Shown here piece by piece: positions 47,330 through 56,421 of a DNA stretch of 64,000 nt; positions within the stretch are counted from its first letter, which is position 1, and each line of letters opens with the position of its first letter. Where the stretch lies: contig KB235926.1 of NCBI GenBank assembly GCA_000332255.1, positions 2,086,797-2,150,796 on the forward strand, given 5' to 3'. The DNA is from a cyanobacterium PCC 7702. GTDB lineage: Bacteria; Cyanobacteriota; Cyanobacteriia; Cyanobacteriales; Nostocaceae. The translations under genes were made by a program, and so were the position numbers. The notes below the pieces were generated by a model. It did no database searches. It worked only from the letters and a program-made list of their open reading frames with translations, and had not been told where the DNA came from.

Positions 47330-48070
47330 GTGCCAGAAGAAACACCAATAATTATTGCTGAAAATGTTCACAAATGGTATGGAAAATTCCACGCTTTGCG
47401 AGGCGTAAGTTTAACAGTAAATCGTGGAGAAGTAGTAGTATTAATGGGGCCTTCGGGTTCAGGTAAATCAACCTTCATCCGCACGTTCAATGCTTTAGAA
47501 GAGTACCAAAAAGGCAGAATTGAAATTGATGGGATTACCCTCAGTCATGATTTACGAAATATTGAAGCAATTCGCCGAGAAGTGGGAATGGTATTTCAAC
47601 AGTTTAATTTATTCCCACATTTAACAGTGATGCAAAATATCACTTTGGCACCCATTTGGGTACGACGTTTGCCAAAGGTAAAAGCCGAAGAACTGGCAAT
47701 GCAATTACTAGAAAGGGTAGGAATTTTAGAACAAGCCCATAAATACCCAGGACAGTTGTCTGGAGGACAGCAGCAAAGAGTAGCGATCGCTCGTGCTTTA
47801 GCTATGCAACCTAAAATTATGCTGTTTGATGAACCAACTTCGGCTTTAGATCCAGAGATGGTACGAGAAGTTTTAGAAGTGATGCGAAATCTTGCCCGTG
47901 ACGGCATGACAATGGTAGTTGTCACCCACGAAGTCAGATTTGCTCGTGAAGTAGCCGATCGAGTAATTTTTATGGATAGCGGTTATCTTGTCGAATCAGC
48001 TACCCCTGAAACCTTTTTTACCGCTCCTCAACAAGAACGTACCCGCCAATTTTTATCGCAGATACTTTAA
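47330..48070 (+). CDS. amino-acid ABC transporter ATP-binding protein (BgtA/AapP-like)
   Basis: ATPase of the importer, 246 residues. Walker A is GPSGSGKST, the Q-loop is [13 protein letters not shown], the signature is LSGGQQQR, Walker B is IMLFDEP with SALDPEM, and the H-loop is [22 protein letters not shown]. The start is GTG at 47330 with GGAGG 8 nt upstream; the gap from the permease is 20 bp. In Anabaena the equivalent ATPase BgtA is shared between two amino-acid transporters, which may also hold here. Because paralogues exist, the symbol bgtA is plausible but not certain. Confidence 0.9.
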   Translation: MPEETPIIIAENVHKWYGKFHALRGVSLTVNRGEVVVLMGPSGSGKSTFIRTFNALEEYQKGRIEIDGITLSHDLRNIEAIRREVGMVFQQFNLFPHLTVMQNITLAPIWVRRLPKVKAEELAMQLLERVGILEQAHKYPGQLSGGQQQRVAIARALAMQPKIMLFDEPTSALDPEMVREVLEVMRNLARDGMTMVVVTHEVRFAREVADRVIFMDSGYLVESATPETFFTAPQQERTRQFLSQIL

Positions 48071-48167
48071 GTTGATAGAAATTATGAATTTCTTGAAACT
48101 CTGACAACTTAGGTATTTATCTACCAAACAGAGAATGAAAAAGTTATGAATTACCGCAATATTTAAC

Positions 48168-49001
48168 ATGTCTGATTATTCCACCATTACAACAAAAATA
48201 ATTCAGCAAACTAAAAGTATCGAGGATGTTCTTCCAATAAAAAATGAAGCTTGTCGCTCAAAATTATTTTTTTATCCTCATCCTACCCCAAAAGTTTGTC
48301 TTTTCTTCCACGGATTTACTGCTGGCCCTTACCAATTTGAACCCTTAGACAAAGCTTTATTTGAAGCAGGTTACAATGTTTTAGTTCCTCTGCAGCCCGG
48401 TCATGAATTTGCTGGTAATTGGAATGGCGATGGACCTCGTCCTTTACCTACAGAGCAAAAAATTTATCAGGATTTTCCCTCTTTTTGGCCACAAACAGCA
48501 CAAAATTTAGGACAGCAGATCATAGTAGGTGGATTATCCACGGGTGAAATTTTGGCAGCTTAGTTAGCACTAGAATATCCCCAACAAATAGAAAAATTTT
48601 TATTATTTGCTCCCTATGTTAATGACAATAATTTATTAGTAGATTTTTGAGTAGAAATTCTTCCTTTGTATTAGGATTTTTTCATAAAGAAAATCCGGAA
48701 AATTTTGGTTATTATGTTTTTCAAATTCCGGCATTGTGGTTATTCATCGAGTTAGCACAAGCACTAATCAAAAAAGTAGAAAAAGAAGCAAATGTATCAA
48801 TATTTTTGATTTTTAGTGAAAGCGATATTACTATCAATCAAAAGGAATTAAAATTTTTAGCTTTTCTCAAGCACCAACCCAAATCTTGGTATTTTAGGTT
48901 TGAGAAGGATTTTGAAATCACCCATAATTGTGATGACTGAGGCTGAAGGTAACAGATATCAACAGCTACTAATTGCCATAATCTTGCAGGGAAAATTTTG
49001 A
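48168..49001 (+). pseudogene. decayed alpha/beta hydrolase (esterase/lipase-like)
   Basis: The first 131 codons encode an intact N-terminus of an alpha/beta hydrolase, with KVCLFFHGFTAGPYQFEPL (oxyanion region) and IIVGGLSTGE with the predicted nucleophile Ser. A TAG at 48561-48563 interrupts just after GEILAA. The frame continues in register (LALEYPQQIEKFLLFAPYVND) to a second stop near 48647. A +1 frame then carries FGYYVFQIPALWLFIELAQ and FLIFSESDIT, and a third segment VMTEAEGNRYQQLLIA runs to a stop at 49001. So the gene has at least one stop and two frameshifts. The N-terminal piece alone cannot be active because the acid and His residues lie downstream. Confidence 0.8.
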
Positions 49002-49281
49002 TCAGGCTCTATCAAGACTCAATTTAGCCAAAAAAGTTTCTCCAGAATTTGCAATTTTGTTGACTGTTATAGAAAAGTAAATAATTATTGAAGAATTGCC
49101 TTTATCCTGGTTTTTACAGAAAAGGTTTGTATAAATCTTTTGGAAAAATCCGCAAATACACAAAAGTATTTCTTGCGGAGAAAATGTAAAATTAATAGAA
49201 AATTAATAGCTAGAGTAATTAGCTATTACCAAAATTCTGAAGACGAATAATAAATTGTTAGCCAATTCAAGACTATAAGAA

Positions 49282-50451
49282 ATGTTAATTAACAACATGA
49301 ATGAAAATCCAAATCTACAAAGGAAGTTGAAAAAACAAGTAGATCATTTTTTTGTTTTCTTGGAAATTTTTGGCTGTGAAGGAGGAATTCAGTCCTACGT
49401 CAAAGATATTTTTCGTGCTTATCTAAATTTGAGCAAAGTTTACCGGGGCGAAGTATTTTTACTGCGAGATGATTTTTATGCTTGTAATCCGTTTAAATGC
49501 CAGCGTCTAAAATTTCATTACTTTAAAAGCTCTACTCCCCAGATAGGAAGAATTAAAATGACAGCTGCTTTGTTCAAGTCTCTACTCAAGCAACGACCGC
49601 GACACGTTTTTTGCGGTCACATCAACCTAGCAGTACTTGTACAAAGTCTGTGTCAGCCTTTAGGAATTCCCTATAGTGTGTTGACTTATGGAAAAGAGGT
49701 ATGGGATCGGCTCACACTTTTACAGCGACATGCTTTAGTTGGTGCTAGCAGGATTTTAACAATTAGTCGTTACAGTCGCGATCGCCTTTGTGCTGCAAAC
49801 ACTATTGAACCCAACAAGATACATCTACTTCCCTGTGCTATTGACGAGAAGAAATTTACCCCAGGGGCAAAACAACCAGAATTAATCGCTAAATATAACC
49901 TAGCAGGAGCAAGGGTTTTAATGACCGTCGCTCGGTTGTGGTCGGGGGACGTTTATAAAGGTGTAGACGTTACCATCACCGCTCTACCCCAAATTTTGCA
50001 GGTTTTCCCAGAGGTAAAATATTTGGTAATTGGCCGCGGTGACGATCAACCTCGATTAGCCCAACTGGCAAAAGATTTGGGCGTAGCAGAACATGTAGTA
50101 TTTGCTGGCTTTGTTCCTCCAGAGGAATTAGTAAGCCACTATCGCCTTGCAGATGCTTACATTATGCCTTCTCAAGAGGGATTTGGGATCGTTTATTTAG
50201 AAGCAATGGCTTGTGGAATTCCTGTGCTCGCCGGTGATGCTGACGGCTCAGCTGAACCATTGCAGGATGGAAAATTAGGATGGCGAGTACCGCACCGAGA
50301 TCCTGACGCTGTCGCCAAAGCTTGCATCGAAATACTCCAGGGACAAGACCAACGTTGTGATGGACAGTGGTTGCGAAGGCAAGCGATCGAAAACTTCGGC
50401 ATCAATGCCTTTCAAAAGCGGTTGCAACAAGAATTGTTGTCTTTTGAATAA
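49282..50451 (+). CDS. glycosyltransferase, GT4 family
   Basis: A 389-residue GT-B enzyme. The N-terminal half has FVFLEIFGCEGGIQSYVKDIFRAY with the glycine-rich acceptor loop. The C-terminal half has MTVARLWSGDVYKGVDVTI, YLVIGRGDDQPRLAQLA and the E-x7-E signature EGFGIVYLEAMACGIPVLAGD. Predicted to transfer a sugar from a nucleotide donor in polysaccharide or glycolipid synthesis; specificity is unknown. It stands alone between a pseudogene and rplU. A second in-frame ATG lies 15 bp downstream. Confidence 0.9.
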   Translation: MLINNMNENPNLQRKLKKQVDHFFVFLEIFGCEGGIQSYVKDIFRAYLNLSKVYRGEVFLLRDDFYACNPFKCQRLKFHYFKSSTPQIGRIKMTAALFKSLLKQRPRHVFCGHINLAVLVQSLCQPLGIPYSVLTYGKEVWDRLTLLQRHALVGASRILTISRYSRDRLCAANTIEPNKIHLLPCAIDEKKFTPGAKQPELIAKYNLAGARVLMTVARLWSGDVYKGVDVTITALPQILQVFPEVKYLVIGRGDDQPRLAQLAKDLGVAEHVVFAGFVPPEELVSHYRLADAYIMPSQEGFGIVYLEAMACGIPVLAGDADGSAEPLQDGKLGWRVPHRDPDAVAKACIEILQGQDQRCDGQWLRRQAIENFGINAFQKRLQQELLSFE

Positions 50452-50539
50452 GCCCAAGAATATTAGCATCTCACAAACATTGACGCTAGCTCAACAATAA
50501 AGTACGATCTTAGATTGTCTGTCTAACTCCGGCTCGGAT

Positions 50540-50584
50540 CAGGTAGACATACAAAAGCTGGCAACACAAACAGCCAGCTACCTG
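50540..50584 (+). promoter_or_regulatory. structured leader upstream of rplU
   Basis: An outer 7-bp stem CAGGTAG (50540-50546) / CTACCTG (50578-50584) encloses an inner 7-bp stem AGCTGGC (50556-50562) / GCCAGCT (50573-50579). The two stems share a few bases, so they are partly alternative structures. The element is 25 nt before the rplU start, without a T-run. It is a candidate for autogenous ribosomal-protein control of rplU-rpmA. Confidence 0.6.
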
Positions 50585-50609
50585 TACGGCAATTTTTAGA
50601 GACAATTAC

Positions 50610-51008
50610 ATGACCTACGCAATTATTGAAACTGGCGGCAAACAATTACGAGTGGAAACAGGCCGCTATTACGATATCGAGCTGCTTTCTGTTCCAGAAA
50701 ATGAAAAAGTTACTATAGAATCGGTGTTGTTAGTACAGCATAACGGTGAAATTACCATCGGGCAGCCTTTAGTAGCAGGGGCTAAGGTAGAAGGAACAGT
50801 AAAGCGACATTTTCGGGGTCGGAAAGTCCTCGTGTACAAAATGAAACCAAAAAAGAAAACCCGCAAAAAACGGGGACACCGCCAAGAAATGACCAGGCTC
50901 TTTATTGACTCCATCAGCCTGAACGATTCCGTGCTAGCACGGCACGAACAAGAATCCCCTGCTACCAGTGAGGCAGCACCAGCACCCACGGAAACAACTG
51001 GGGAATAA
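50610..51008 (+). CDS. rplU: 50S ribosomal protein L21
   Basis: Large-subunit ribosomal protein, 132 residues: [15 protein letters not shown] at the N-terminus and the basic [16 protein letters not shown] segment near residue 85 that contacts 23S rRNA, with an Ala/Pro/Thr-rich C-terminal tail of about 20 residues that is a cyanobacterial extension. rpmA follows after 49 bp, the universal L21-L27 pair. A structured leader precedes the start. Confidence 0.97.
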   Translation: MTYAIIETGGKQLRVETGRYYDIELLSVPENEKVTIESVLLVQHNGEITIGQPLVAGAKVEGTVKRHFRGRKVLVYKMKPKKKTRKKRGHRQEMTRLFIDSISLNDSVLARHEQESPATSEAAPAPTETTGE

Positions 51009-51057
51009 AAGTAGTGGATCGTAATCTAAGTGGATTCGTGTTGTAGAAGAGGAAATT

Positions 51058-51333
51058 ATGGCTCATAAAAAAGGAACGGGTAGCACACGCAACGGTCGCG
51101 ATTCTAACGCCCAAAGATTGGGTGTTAAACGTTTCGGTGGAGAAGTTGTGCGCGCAGGAAATATTCTCGTCCGCCAACGCGGTACAAAATTTCACCCCGG
51201 TAACAACGTCGGTATTGGTAGCGATGACACTTTGTTCGCTCTGATCGACGGTGTGGTAAAATTCGAACGCAAAGGTAAGACTCGTAAAAAAGTCAGCGTC
51301 TATCCGGTTGCTGCAGAAGCGATCGCTTCCTAA
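51058..51333 (+). CDS. rpmA: 50S ribosomal protein L27
   Basis: Large-subunit ribosomal protein, 91 residues, [17 protein letters not shown] at the N-terminus that reaches toward the peptidyl-transferase centre, and [19 protein letters not shown] with the RQRG motif. The N-terminus begins directly at MAHKKG, so the long Firmicutes pre-sequence is absent. Cotranscribed with rplU. Confidence 0.97.
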   Translation: MAHKKGTGSTRNGRDSNAQRLGVKRFGGEVVRAGNILVRQRGTKFHPGNNVGIGSDDTLFALIDGVVKFERKGKTRKKVSVYPVAAEAIAS

Positions 51334-51724
51334 ATTTGAAAATAGACATAAGTAGGGTTGGTACTGACCACCCTGCTTGCAACTGCAGCTAAGCTGCTTT
51401 GAAGATTGAATCTGAACGAAAATAATTAGACTTAACTCTAATACCGATTCTGTACTTAAGTACTTACGACAAGCCATTTGCTGCAGAAACGATAGTTAAG
51501 GTGTCCGAGAAATCTTTCCTGGACGTGGAAAATAGAAGTCTTGTTTGATACTTTCAGTCGACAGGCTTGCTTTGCAGTTCGCAGCGATCGCTCCTTTTGT
51601 GACCCCAAAAGAACCTTTTCTACAGTCTTTTATAGTTAAAAACTATTATTTAGATAGTTAAGAACATTTGATTCTATGATTAGTCCTGCCTAAAGTAATA
51701 TCAACCGTCACATGCAAGGTTGAT
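51334..51724. other. 391-bp region between rpmA and the YeiH-like gene
   Basis: Holds the hairpin above and presumably the promoter of the next gene. No coding frame is convincing. Confidence 0.4.
51351..51377 (+). terminator. stem-loop after rpmA
   Basis: AGTAGGGTTGGT and ACCACCCTGCT pair with one bulged T and a G-U pair, ACTG loop, 18 bp after the rpmA stop. No T-run follows, so it may be a 3'-end stabilising or weak termination hairpin. Confidence 0.45.
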
Positions 51725-52741
51725 ATGAAAGAAAATACAAAGACGAACAAGAGAATGCAGATATGGCAACTCAACAGTGAAGAAAGGGTGCTGTATCGAA
51801 AAATAGTGTTTCTCCTTGCGGCTGGATTTTGTTTAACTCCTTGGTCTTCACCACCAATAGCGTTGATGTTAGGTATTGTTTTAGCGCTAACTCACGAAAA
51901 TCCATTTCATCGCATTAGCCGTCCTGCTGCTAAAAATTTACTACAACTATCAGTAATTTTACTGGGATTGGGAATGAACTTAACCGTTGTGTTAAAGGCG
52001 GGCGCTAGCGGTGCTTTATTTGCTGTTGGTAGTATTGCTGCAACGTTTGTACTTGGCTATTTCCTAGGAAAATGGTTAAAGATTCCCATCAAAGCCTCTG
52101 CATTAATTTCTGCAGGAACAGCAATTTGTGGTGGAAGCGCGATCGCTGCTGTCAGTTCGGTCATCAACGCTGCAGAAAGCGAAATTTCCGTAGCCATGGG
52201 AACCGTATTTGTACTCAACGCCGTTGCCTTATTCATATTTCCACCCCTGGGACAAATATTGCATTTAACCCAAACCCAATTTGGAACTTGGTCGGGGGTA
52301 GCAATTCATGACATATCTAGTGTGGTTGGTGTAGCATCACACTACGGTCAAAGTGCGCTCTACACAGCTACTGCAGTCAAACTCTCCCGTGCTTTGTGGA
52401 TTGTACCGATTTCAGCAGCAGCTAGCTATATTTTTCAAAATCAACAGGCAAAATCAGCAGGTGGAGGTAGAATTCACAAACCCCAAGTTCCCTGGTTTAT
52501 TGGTTTATTTATCCTTGCTTCTGTAGTGCGGACTTTTGTCCCCGAAGTTGCTCGTTGGTCACCGTTAGTGACGCAAATCTCAGAAACAGGTTTAACACTA
52601 ACCTTGTTTTTAATTGGCGCAGGACTATCCCAGCGGATGTTAAAAGCAGTTGGTTGGAAACCGATGTTGCAGGGAGTAGTCTTGTGGATCTTTATTAGTG
52701 CTACTTCCCTGGGTGTGATTTTACTGGTTGTGCATCAGTAA
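51725..52741 (+). CDS. YeiH family putative sulfate exporter
   Basis: A 338-residue membrane protein of the UPF0324/YeiH family, with about nine or ten transmembrane helices. The conserved motifs GLGMNLTVVLKAG, ALISAGTAICGGSAIAAVSSVI and GTWSGVAIHDISSVVG are present. Family members are annotated as sulfate exporters, and one branch has been linked to cysteate or sulfonate export; substrate here is unproven. Start ATG at 51725 gives a hydrophilic N-terminal arm of about 30 residues. Confidence 0.85.
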   Translation: MKENTKTNKRMQIWQLNSEERVLYRKIVFLLAAGFCLTPWSSPPIALMLGIVLALTHENPFHRISRPAAKNLLQLSVILLGLGMNLTVVLKAGASGALFAVGSIAATFVLGYFLGKWLKIPIKASALISAGTAICGGSAIAAVSSVINAAESEISVAMGTVFVLNAVALFIFPPLGQILHLTQTQFGTWSGVAIHDISSVVGVASHYGQSALYTATAVKLSRALWIVPISAAASYIFQNQQAKSAGGGRIHKPQVPWFIGLFILASVVRTFVPEVARWSPLVTQISETGLTLTLFLIGAGLSQRMLKAVGWKPMLQGVVLWIFISATSLGVILLVVHQ

Positions 52742-52834
52742 TTGAGTGATAACCTTACTTTGCTGTGTCATAAAAACTTTTGGTGGCAGTAGAGTAGAGT
52801 GAATGCATTTAGAAAAACAAGATATTTCCATTTT

Positions 52835-54064
52835 TTATCCAATCAATGCAATTTTCTGAGTCGGGACATAATTTGGCAAAACTTGATTTAGTTTCGCATC
52901 GGTTAGATGCATGTGACGTTCTAACACAGCAGAAATTACATCCCGAAAATCAGCGGTCACAGCTAAATCCCTCCCTTGATATAGTTGGTTGGTCGATAAA
53001 CCGGGCCATTCTCCGTAAACTTTACCACCCCGGACTTGTCCGCCCAGTATCCACATTACATTTCCATGTCCGTGGTCTGTACCGCCATTGCCATTCTCAG
53101 CTACAGTGCGCCCAAACTCAGACATAACCAAAATTACCGTACGGCTGTAGACTGAACCCAAGCCCTTGACCAAACTTACTAAACCTTGGGCTAATAGTTG
53201 TAAATTGCGGGCTAACTGTCCTTGAGTACCGCCTTGATTAACGTGGGTATCCCAACCACCCAACGCCATAAATCCCAACTCAATTCTAGGATCTTTGGCC
53301 ATAACTTGTGCTAAGCGTTGGGCATCTTTGGCAAAACCATAAGGTAGAGGAGCACCATTATTTGCCATGTTCATTTCTGCATCCAAGTCATGTTTTAATG
53401 CTTGATATGCTTGTCGTCCTTCTTGATAAGTTTGGCTTAAGGCATCCTTACCGCTGTAAAGTCGATCAAAGGCAGCTCTTATTTGCGGGCGGTCTAAAGG
53501 AAGGGGCTTGGTAGCAATTTTGCCAGATGGTAAATTAGCTACAGCCATCTGTCCAGACAAAATACGCGGTATGGTTGCACCCACGCTCACTGCTTGAATC
53601 GGTGTATGTCCGGAAAGAACGCCTAATAAGCGATTCATCCAACCATCGTGAGTGCTTTTTATACCTGGAGTACCGCTTTCCATGTAATCTTGAGCATCAA
53701 AGTGGGAGCGAGTGGGATCGGGAGAACCACTTGCATGCACAAAAGCAACGGTTCCCTGCTTCCACAGCGGTATTAAAGGAGATAAAGCTGGGTGCAAGCC
53801 AAAATGACCGTCTAAATCAATAACTCCTCCTTCCTCGCTAGGTCGGGGAATAGCAATCTGCGATCGCAGTTGGTAATAAGCCTTCTCAAAGTAAGGAACG
53901 ACTACATTTAATCCGTCTACTGCACCCCGCAGAAAAATCACAATTAATCGCTTTTGGTGATTCTTCGCAGCTAGGGATCTAGCTACCCAAGCATTTGTGC
54001 TTATAGCTGTTAAAGCACTGGCTGAAAATGCACCAGCGTGGAAAAGAAAATCACGTCTGTTCAT
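52835..54064 (-). CDS. DUF1501 protein, twin-arginine exported
   Basis: A 409-residue protein of the DUF1501 family, distantly related to alkaline phosphatase-superfamily enzymes. The N-terminus MNRRDFLFHAGAFSASAL is a Tat signal (RR), so it is exported folded, probably after cofactor or metal insertion. Core motifs are FLRGAVDGLNVVVP, GGWDTHVNQGG, VMSEFGRTVAENGNGGTDHGHG and WILGGQVRGGKVYGEWPGL, with His/Asp residues that could bind metal. Substrate unknown. It is the last gene of the sigma factor operon, 16 bp after the DUF1800 gene. The DUF1800-DUF1501 pairing is a common but unexplained gene neighbourhood. Confidence 0.88.
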   Translation of the reverse strand: MNRRDFLFHAGAFSASALTAISTNAWVARSLAAKNHQKRLIVIFLRGAVDGLNVVVPYFEKAYYQLRSQIAIPRPSEEGGVIDLDGHFGLHPALSPLIPLWKQGTVAFVHASGSPDPTRSHFDAQDYMESGTPGIKSTHDGWMNRLLGVLSGHTPIQAVSVGATIPRILSGQMAVANLPSGKIATKPLPLDRPQIRAAFDRLYSGKDALSQTYQEGRQAYQALKHDLDAEMNMANNGAPLPYGFAKDAQRLAQVMAKDPRIELGFMALGGWDTHVNQGGTQGQLARNLQLLAQGLVSLVKGLGSVYSRTVILVMSEFGRTVAENGNGGTDHGHGNVMWILGGQVRGGKVYGEWPGLSTNQLYQGRDLAVTADFRDVISAVLERHMHLTDAKLNQVLPNYVPTQKIALIG

Positions 54065-54080
54065 AGCAGGTGAACGGTAT

Positions 54081-55571
54081 TTAGCGATACATGAATTCCG
54101 GGCTGCCCAAGATGAGCGCTGCTCGTAACTGAACAGGACTGGAGGCGATGGCGCTGCGGGTTTTTTCAGAAAAAGAATTACCTAGTGTATTTGCTAATGC
54201 CGCGGCATCTACTAGTTGACGGCGTTGGGTGTGGTTTTGGTTGTTTAACAAACGTCCGCTTTCCAAAATTGTTGCCAAGCTCAGGCGACGAGTTATTGCA
54301 TCCGGATTTAACCATGCTTGTTGGGTGTTTTTGTAACCATCTGGTGTTTGACAACCGTACAAAGGCATGCCTAACTGTTGTAGTGTGGCAATCAAAGGTG
54401 TGAAGTTATGTACTTTTATTCCTGTCGCTCGCACCGCCGAAACTACGTATTCGTAGGGTGTTTTGAATTTAGCATGGAAATTTTGCGAGTTCCAAAATTC
54501 TGGACTGTGGAACAAGGTGTTTAAGACTTCTCGAATATTGCCATCAGTTGCCAAAAAGCGCTGTTGCAAACGTGCAACTAAAGTATCAGGAGGGCGATCG
54601 CTGACAAAATACTGAGCCAGTTGGTAGCTGATATGACGAGCAGTGGCAGGACTGCGGGCTAAAATATCCAAAGCTTGTTCAACTTCACCCTCACCACTAC
54701 CTTTAATTGTGTGTCCTAGGAAAACTTTATCGCTAAAATCGTGCCGCCGGGAATCAAAGTAAAATCCCGAACCAGTATCCGTGGCACTAGGACGGCGACG
54801 AAATCCCCAACCCGTGAAAATTCGTGCTAGCGCAATCACATCCTGCTGAGTATAACCGCCATCTACACCCAAGGTGTGCAATTCCATCAACTCACGAGCA
54901 TAATTTTCATTCAAACCTTGAAATTTACTGCGAGCACCGGGACTACCAGGAGCTGTGTTTTGCCAATTATCTAGGTAAAACAGCATTGCTGGATGACGAG
55001 CTGTTGCTTCTAATAACTGGCGAAAACGCCCCAATACGTAAGGTCTGATTGCTTGTTGCTCGTAAGCTCCTACCCACAGTCGATCTAGTCCTTTACCAGC
55101 ATAGACGTTGAAGTGGTTGTACCAAAAGTTCACCATCACTTCTTGAAGTTGGCGCGGACTTTCAATAGCTCGTAACAAACGTGCTTGCATTGCTTGTTGC
55201 ACCACCAAACGCGCCTTTTGACGAGTAGCTTGCTTTTGTTGGGGAGCGGGTTTTTGTCCAGATCGAACTGCTGCAGGACCGTATTCTTTGTATATTTGAA
55301 CTGGACTGAGACGTAGAGTCTGAAGTTGCTCAATTTGTTCGATTAACGTTTGCGGTTCGGGGATAGTTTCTGGAGAAAGTTGGGCTTGAATGTAACTTTC
55401 TATACCCATAGATTCCAGCTTCTCAATATCTCCCGGACGAGGTCCAAAGCTAAGGCGATTGAGAACGTGCAATACTTTTGGGTCTACAGTTGAATTAGCT
55501 GCACTGCCAGGATGAATTGTTGCCACTAAGACCAACAGCGACAATACCAAGTATTTGGGTTTGATACTCAT
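54081..55571 (-). CDS. DUF1800 family exported protein
   Basis: A 496-residue protein with a signal peptide (YLVLSLLVLVATIHPGSAA). The DUF1800 core carries LNRLSFGPRPGDIE, VNFWYNHFNVYAGK, GLNENYARELMELHTLGVDGGYTQQDV and ARIFTGWGFR, then FHSPEFWN and YEYVVSAVRATG near the end. The conserved NENYAREL-LHTLG block suggests a catalytic or ligand-binding helix pair, but no activity is established for the family. It is encoded 21 bp after the LTXXQ gene and 16 bp before the DUF1501 gene. Confidence 0.88.
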   Translation of the reverse strand: MSIKPKYLVLSLLVLVATIHPGSAANSTVDPKVLHVLNRLSFGPRPGDIEKLESMGIESYIQAQLSPETIPEPQTLIEQIEQLQTLRLSPVQIYKEYGPAAVRSGQKPAPQQKQATRQKARLVVQQAMQARLLRAIESPRQLQEVMVNFWYNHFNVYAGKGLDRLWVGAYEQQAIRPYVLGRFRQLLEATARHPAMLFYLDNWQNTAPGSPGARSKFQGLNENYARELMELHTLGVDGGYTQQDVIALARIFTGWGFRRRPSATDTGSGFYFDSRRHDFSDKVFLGHTIKGSGEGEVEQALDILARSPATARHISYQLAQYFVSDRPPDTLVARLQQRFLATDGNIREVLNTLFHSPEFWNSQNFHAKFKTPYEYVVSAVRATGIKVHNFTPLIATLQQLGMPLYGCQTPDGYKNTQQAWLNPDAITRRLSLATILESGRLLNNQNHTQRRQLVDAAALANTLGNSFSEKTRSAIASSPVQLRAALILGSPEFMYR

Positions 55572-55592
55572 AGATTCGTTTAGCTGCGGTAT

Positions 55593-56063
55593 TTAATTTT
55601 GGCGGCGAGGGCGTGAATTTTGCTGTTGCTTGTACATGTATTCCGCAAACTTCTGCCGTTGTTCTGGTGTTAAAATTTCTCTGATGGCAAGCGTATTTTC
55701 GAACTGAGCATCGGCAAGTTCTTGTCTGAGCGTCCTGACCTGATTATATTTGTCTTGAACTTGCTGTTTTGATGCCGTACTTGCCAATAAAGCTTGCAAC
55801 TGTTGCTGTGCTTGTCTTAAGGCCTGCCTTTTTTGGGCAATTTTCCCTCGGGATTGCTTGCGAATAGCTTGAATTTGCTGAATTTGGTTGGGTGTGAGGT
55901 TTAAATCCTTGAACCACCCACGGGGACTCGGAAGCGGACGCGCAGAGTTGGTGGAGTTTTGGGCAATAACGGAAAATGAAGGCAAACTTGGCTTAGCAAC
56001 AGCGATCGCGCCACTGCAAGCAACAACAGTCACTGCAATTATAGGAACCTGCCGAAGTAACAT
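55593..56063 (-). CDS. Spy/CpxP-like periplasmic LTXXQ protein
   Basis: A 156-residue exported protein with an N-terminal hydrophobic segment ending AVAKP, and two LTXXQ-type motifs, LNLTPNQIQQIQAIRKQSR and ILTPEQRQKFAEYM, separated by a long Gln-rich helix. This is the fold of Spy and CpxP, cradle-shaped chaperones, and of the metal sensor CnrX. In this operon it lies between the anti-sigma-like and DUF1800 genes. It might sense envelope stress or metal and feed the ECF sigma factor, or act simply as a chaperone. The C-terminus is Gln/Arg-rich. No metal-binding His or Met cluster stands out. Confidence 0.8.
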   Translation of the reverse strand: MLLRQVPIIAVTVVACSGAIAVAKPSLPSFSVIAQNSTNSARPLPSPRGWFKDLNLTPNQIQQIQAIRKQSRGKIAQKRQALRQAQQQLQALLASTASKQQVQDKYNQVRTLRQELADAQFENTLAIREILTPEQRQKFAEYMYKQQQNSRPRRQN

Positions 56064-56088
56064 AAGAACTTACTTTGCCTCCCGTAAT

Positions 56089-56421
56089 TCAATATGTTAA
56101 AAGAAAAACTTCTTCTTCGGGATTTTCACTTACTGTAGATTGCCAGTTACTTTCCATAAACTTTTCTACACTGGCAAGTTCGGCTGCCGTTGGTCGAGCA
56201 GGTATGAAAACCCGGTAACCAACTATAGCTAAGGCTAATCCCGCCGCCGCCACAGATGGCACTAGCCACAATCGCGCACGCTTGCTCGTGGTAGGTAGGC
56301 GATAGACTTTTACCTTCTGTAAAATTTGCTGCTCCAAATCCGGTGCAGCTGGCGGAACTTGCGGACGATGTTGGCAAAGAAAATTAACTAAATTGCTATC
56401 ACGATCGGAAAATTTAGTCAT
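56089..56421 (-). CDS. small single-pass membrane protein, probable anti-sigma factor
   Basis: 110 residues: a cytosolic N-terminal half (SNLVNFLCQHRPQVPPAAPDLEQQIL), a single transmembrane helix at about residues 50-70 (LWLVPSVAAAGLALAIVGY), and a short outer tail. Position directly after an ECF sigma gene with a 4-bp overlap (56418-56421) is the classic arrangement for an anti-sigma factor held at the membrane. No zinc-binding HxxxCxxC motif is present, so it would be a non-ZAS type. Function is inferred from context and topology. Confidence 0.65.
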   Translation of the reverse strand: MTKFSDRDSNLVNFLCQHRPQVPPAAPDLEQQILQKVKVYRLPTTSKRARLWLVPSVAAAGLALAIVGYRVFIPARPTAAELASVEKFMESNWQSTVSENPEEEVFLLTY

